Made by a program: the position numbers and the translations under genes. A stretch of 11,003 nt of DNA from Phoronis ovalis. Its lineage: Eukaryota > Phoronida > Phoronidae. The stretch spans positions 1-11,003 of the forward strand of contig JAOXYB010057434.1 of assembly GCA_028565635.1 (NCBI GenBank), written 5' to 3'. This document shows, one piece after another, positions 7,286-11,003 of the stretch. Position 1 is the stretch's first letter; every line of letters starts with the position of its first letter. Under the pieces are notes generated by a model. The model was not told the DNA's origin and searched no databases. It saw only the letters and a list, made by a program, of their open reading frames with translations.

Positions 7286-7900
7286 CTTCCAATTTTCAGC
7301 AAGCTATATCTCGAAGATGGTTACTGCTAGGAATTTGATACTTGATACCTGACATCCCTGGGGTAGGCCATTGTTGACCTTAAGGTCAAAAGGTCATTTG
7401 GAGGTCAAATTAAATGTTCTAAAATGATTGTATTGCGTTACAACGAAGTATTTTAGATGATCTTTGAGAATATGTCGGTACTAAAATGTTATATTTTTAT
7501 TTTTTGGCATCTTTTCAATTAATTTATTGATCTTCTAATTTTCACTAAGCCATATCTCGAAGTCTGTTACAGTTAAGGACATGATATTTGAGGTTTGACA
7601 TCCCCAGGGTAGGCCACTGCTGACCTTGGGATCAAAAGGTCATGTAGAGGTCAAAGGTCAACATTCTAAAATTGTCGAAATATTCTAGAATGATGGTGTT
7701 AGGTTATAAAAAGGTCATTTTGATGGCCTTTTAGAATAGTTAGGTATAAAAAGGTGAATATTTTTAAGCATGGGAGGAACATACTGCAAGTCACAGTGTT
7801 TAGTCCAATAGGCTTGTACTTTGACATCTGACAGTCCGGAGTTGACATTGATGTCAAAAGGTCATCTAGAATAACATTTTCAGAAAGCATGGAAGTCAGG
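7286..7900. repeat. Diverged tandem repeat, ~246-bp unit, rich in AGGTCA half-sites
   Basis: Unit 1 starts at about 7286 and unit 2 at about 7532. Both begin CTTC-AATTTTCA, then AAGC-ATATCTCGAAG, GTTAC, TTGA, GACATCCC, GGGTAGGCCA, TGACCTT and ATCAAAAGGTCA-type blocks in the same order. A degenerate third copy is seen from TTTGACATC at 7820. AGGTCA occurs at 7383, 7391, 7402, 7637, 7648, 7655, 7712, 7859 and 7988; TGACCT occurs at 7375 and 7621. Spacings include DR2 (7383/7391), DR5 (7391/7402 and 7637/7648, conserved between units) and a perfect DR1 (7648-7660). TGACCTTAAGGTCA at 7375-7388 is a palindrome. I believe similar blocks are dispersed in mollusc genomes, but could not check. Confidence 0.7.
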
Positions 7901-8000
7901 GGGACATTTTGCAGTCAAAAAGTCCCAAAGCAATGAATTTCTATTATTTGCTGAAAAGTTCAAAAATGACGTTGAAAGATAATTTAGAGGTCATGTAAAT

Positions 8001-8759
8001 ATAAAAGCCATTATGAGTAACCCTGTCTCTGCTAAAAGGCTATCTAGTTTTAAATATATGATAGTGGCTGAATTGCCTACAGTGATAAACAAAATTACTT
8101 AAATATATAATGTTGTCTTAAGTTAAAGGCAGATTGCATTTTTGAACATACCTCCCGATATGTCTAACCTCTTTTTTCATAATTATTTCTGCTGCACAAA
8201 ACGATGTATGTAATTTTTGCCACGTCGAAAAATGGTGACATTTACTTATGCAGGAAAATATATAAATTTAAACATTTCTTGTGTGTAGTTTTTTGCATTT
8301 ATATTCTTAAATGTCAAAAAAATTGATTAGTAGATGCTCTCGGTATTTGTGACCCTTTTCGTGGAAAGGCTGTAATTGTCGTCCTTCAACTTCTACATCA
8401 ATCATTAATTTTGAGATAACGAGAATTTACACCAGCACTGAAATCAAAAAGAAATGTTTATATGCTGTTCCAAGATACATTGGCTTGGTTGCTACATTCA
8501 GGTACTGGAAAAAAGTTTATAATTGCAATTTTAATTTTCTACAGTAATTCAGGTACTGTAATTAAACATTCAGTACACTATGTTTATGCAATCGTATAAG
8601 CTGGAGCACAACCAGAGCGGACAACTATTGAAATCATTTTTTTCTTATGAAAGCATAATAATATCCTTCTAGCATAAACTCAAGATTGAAGTATGTGAAT
8701 TTGCTTCCCAGACATTTAAATAATAAATGCACCTCCTGGCGCCGTCACATCGCACATTT
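8001..8759. other. A+T-rich spacer with a short duplicated word
   Basis: No gene seen. ATTCAGGTACTG occurs at 8496-8507 and 8547-8558, with a partial third copy at 8568-8576. The second copy sits in a hairpin, ACAGTA (8541-8546) pairing with TACTGT (8554-8559). Confidence 0.4.
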
Positions 8760-9370
8760 AAAATTGTTTAATGTTTTTTACTGAAATAGAAAATTTATTT
8801 ATTGTGTGTACCTTACAATGCAAAATTACTGCAATCAATCACAAAAAAATAATTTAAAATCATTTTAAGACATTTATAATTTATAACAACGTTATACTAA
8901 GTTTGCTAACATTAAGTGTTAATTTCGTACTAAATGATCTAAGTATAATTGAATTTTTTACTGGAATTAAAATTAGCTACATTGTATGTATATACGACGC
9001 GTATACATGCATTTCGTAAGCACAATAGAGTTCAATCCATCGCAAAACTAACTTTTTAGGCCTTGTAACTTAAATCAACGATGCAAGCGATTCAGTGTAA
9101 ACACATTATGCGATTCCACAAAGCGGCGAATTGTTAATTTTCATAATAAATGATCCATGCGTAATAGAATTTTTTTTTTCCTCGAATGAAAACTTAACTT
9201 TGTGTGTGTATTGCTTAAAAAGCGCACAATAAAATATTTAATGACAATTAATAATTCAAATCATGGCGACAATGGAGATAATTAAGTTTACACACACATA
9301 TATCGAATTGAAAACATCTCAAAATTTGTTAATTTTTACAATAAAGTATCTAATAAGTATAGTATAGCCT
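8760..9370. repeat. Diverged tandem repeat, ~180-220-bp units
   Basis: TGTTAATTT followed by TAATAAATGATC-like sequence recurs near 8918, 9131 and 9326. A TTTTTTACTG-AA block followed by a TTGTGTGTA-like block recurs near 8774 and 8954, with a weaker counterpart near 9170. The order of blocks is the same in each copy, so these are about three old tandem units with spacing of roughly 180 to 218 bases. Unit identity is low and no coding potential or known element was seen; an old satellite-like or helitron-internal tandem is possible. Confidence 0.5.
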
Positions 9371-10499
9371 TAACCTCAGATTGCGTCACTCTGAAAACTA
9401 TTATTATTTTTTGAAAGAAATTTTTATTAGCGCAAGTGATGTATGGAAGATCTAATGAAATTCCAGATTTTTAGAATTGTTTCATTCAATTTTTAGGAAA
9501 ATTATCGATTCACCGTTATTAATTTCCTACTATACCTAACAACGATACTTACCTACTGTACCTAAAAACATATTTCTTTACTGAAAAAGAATTTGATGTT
9601 AAGTGTTGTCCAACTGACAAAAAATTTATGATTTGTATTGTTTATTTTATAAGAAAAAGACATCTAAGTTAGCTGAGGTAAAGTTTTATGTGACTAAGTA
9701 TCCTATAAAGATTACAGAAATTACAAATTCATAAAGAGGTTATAGTGTATTCTCAACTCGCAGGGAATCCAACTTTTAAGCTTGAATTTTTGTTAATATC
9801 TCTGCAATTACCAGGGCCCGAATAACATTCATTTCATCAGATGCAAAATTTGCATTCTTGCTTTTGTATGACTAAAGTATTTTGCGACTCTATAAAAATA
9901 GTAAATTCCTCAAATACTAATTTAATCACGAAAAATTATTAAATTTAAGGCTTATGTACATTATCACGGATAAGAAGCTAATTCTTTCAATGATTAAAAT
10001 TTCAAAAAAAATTATATTTAAAAAAAAGTAATATTCAGAAATTATGATAATTTCATAATATGTTCCGATTTAAAAATGGATATGTCCTATGTTTGAAATA
10101 TACTTTACGGAAAATCACTCTTATACAAATTTATAGCCGGTGTGTTTACATCGGAGCATATTATAGAATAATATAATGAAGTGATATGCAATTACCTACC
10201 CTATTAATTATTCATAAAAACATTTTGTTAAGTTACACAACACAACAGTTATGAATAGTGTGCTGCGATCAGCAGCAAGTATCAGACACCAGGAGTTTTT
10301 GTGGTTTTACCGAAAAAAATTGTGTATCCTAGCTTCCAAAATTAAAGACAAGAACTGCAAAAAACATCACAACACAAGCTATTGTTAATAGAAATATCAA
10401 AATTGACATGAAAAAAATGTTTCACGGTGATTAATAACTGGTTAGTAACATCAACAATTTCAAAGATATTTTGAGCTGTCATTGGTAGCTATACAGAAT
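9371..10499. other. A+T-rich upstream region of the PAN-domain gene
   Basis: No exon recognised. Small features are a repeated CCTACT(A/G)TACCTA near 9526 and 9553, an inverted pair ATTATGA/TCATAAT near 10041-10058, and TGCTGCGATCAGCA near 10261. The last 200 to 250 bases should include the promoter and leader of the PAN gene, but no clear TATA box or initiator can be assigned. A possible acceptor CTATACAG ends at 10496. Confidence 0.4.
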
Positions 10500-10785
10500 A
10501 TGATTTTCGCAGTATTATTTACAGTTTTTATCTGTGCTGAAGGGCTCAGTTACACCTTGCTAAATAACAAATATATCGATGATCCAAGAGGCTCTCAGAA
10601 AATTGAAAACGTGCGTTCACATTTGGAGTGTGCAACTATTTGTGGACGAGTTAAAAATGATGGGTGTGTAGCATTCTGCTACAACCAACGCAGCAATCTT
10701 TGTGTTGCCTTTCCAGCAGGTAACAGAATCGTAGATGCGGATACATGTATTTCAAGCATTGAAGATTGTCAGCTGTATATACTAG
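10500..10785 (+). CDS. Secreted PAN/apple-domain protein, first coding exon (partial)
   Basis: From ATG 10500 the frame begins MIFAVLFTVFICAEG, a textbook signal peptide with cleavage near residue 15. The rest holds cysteines 44, 48, 56, 60, 68, 83 and 90 in the arrangement LECATICGRVKNDGCVAFCY ... NLCVAF, which fits a PAN/apple fold (C-x3-C-x7-C-AF-x-Y-N ... C). PAN modules bind proteins or carbohydrates outside cells and in molluscs are often joined to lectin or other extracellular domains. The exon ends at 10785 before GTTTGT, in phase 1, the usual phase for shuffled extracellular modules; reading through reaches a stop at 10827-10829, giving a 109-residue single-domain alternative. I prefer the spliced model. 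The ATG at 10500 is chosen because the signal peptide begins there. Confidence 0.7.
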
Positions 10786-11003
10786 GTTTGTATAATTACG
10801 TATGTTTGAATCTTTTTTATTTACTGTAATACAATTACTGGTCATGAACGAGTTACATAGTTGGAAACAGTGGTTTTATTACTATTCCGGGATTACTATA
10901 GTTTGAGTTGCATAGTTGGCATAAGGTCACAATTGATTTAAATCACAGTGCTAGTGAAGAGGCTGGCCCTGCTGAAAGTAGTGCGAAAACCTTAAATTTA
11001 TGA
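10786..11003 (+). other. Start of the PAN gene's intron (runs off the window)
   Basis: Following the GTTTGT donor no further exon is seen. GAGTTACATAGTTGG at 10850-10864 is repeated with one change at 10905-10919, a 55-base-spaced duplication. Confidence 0.45.

Noticed and set aside
7699-7890. Minus-strand open frame inside the AGGTCA repeat.
   Set aside because: Lies in diverged repeat DNA; no protein family and no splice context.
10482-10499. Extending the PAN protein upstream to a TTG at 10482.
   Set aside because: Animal translation starts at ATG in nearly all cases, and the signal peptide begins cleanly at the ATG at 10500.
10651-10845. Minus-strand open frame opposite the PAN exon.
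   Set aside because: Antisense shadow of a well-supported cysteine-rich exon.

Overview
The window reads as nuclear DNA from an invertebrate animal, most likely a mollusc. It is strongly A+T-rich, has no dense bacterial gene packing, and its convincing coding blocks are short and bounded by GT-AG splice sites. The open frames include metazoan-type secreted modules (a PAN/apple exon and an unfamiliar secreted helical protein). The mollusc assignment is inference from overall style. No rRNA, tRNA, CRISPR or complete transposon was recognised.

Layout. Positions 54-177 (minus) hold a fragment that resembles the motif-III neighbourhood of RecQ-type helicases, either an exon with a poor donor or a relic. 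Positions 230-390 carry repeated CCGTAAAT words and palindromes. Positions 630-953 (minus) look like the last exon of a small cysteine-rich protein with its 3'UTR and an AATAAA signal. Positions 954-2338 show no gene. Positions 2339-2716 hold a 125-codon open frame of unknown meaning. Positions 2783-5118 (plus) hold the best gene in the window: three phase-0 exons encoding a predicted 269-residue secreted, glycosylated, mostly helical protein that I do not recognise. It is followed by a 3'UTR with several ATTTA words and two AATAAA signals. Positions 5611-7285 are mostly uninformative, with a small tandem duplication, one low-AT island and two open frames of doubtful value. Positions 7286-7900 are a diverged repeat of about 246 bp per unit, packed with AGGTCA half-sites. 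Positions 8760-9370 are a second diverged tandem repeat of about 200 bp per unit. Positions 10500-10785 (plus) are the first coding exon of a secreted PAN/apple-domain protein whose remaining exons lie beyond the window.

The genes do not form a recognisable pathway or cluster. Two plus-strand genes and probably one minus-strand gene encode secreted products, which suggests an accessory, possibly defence- or communication-related neighbourhood, but proximity alone is weak evidence. The item most likely to be undescribed is the 2783-5118 gene. Its signal peptide, glycosylation sites, predicted four-helix C-terminal exon, phase-0 introns and ATTTA-containing 3'UTR together resemble a helical cytokine gene. 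That is a hypothesis, not an identification.
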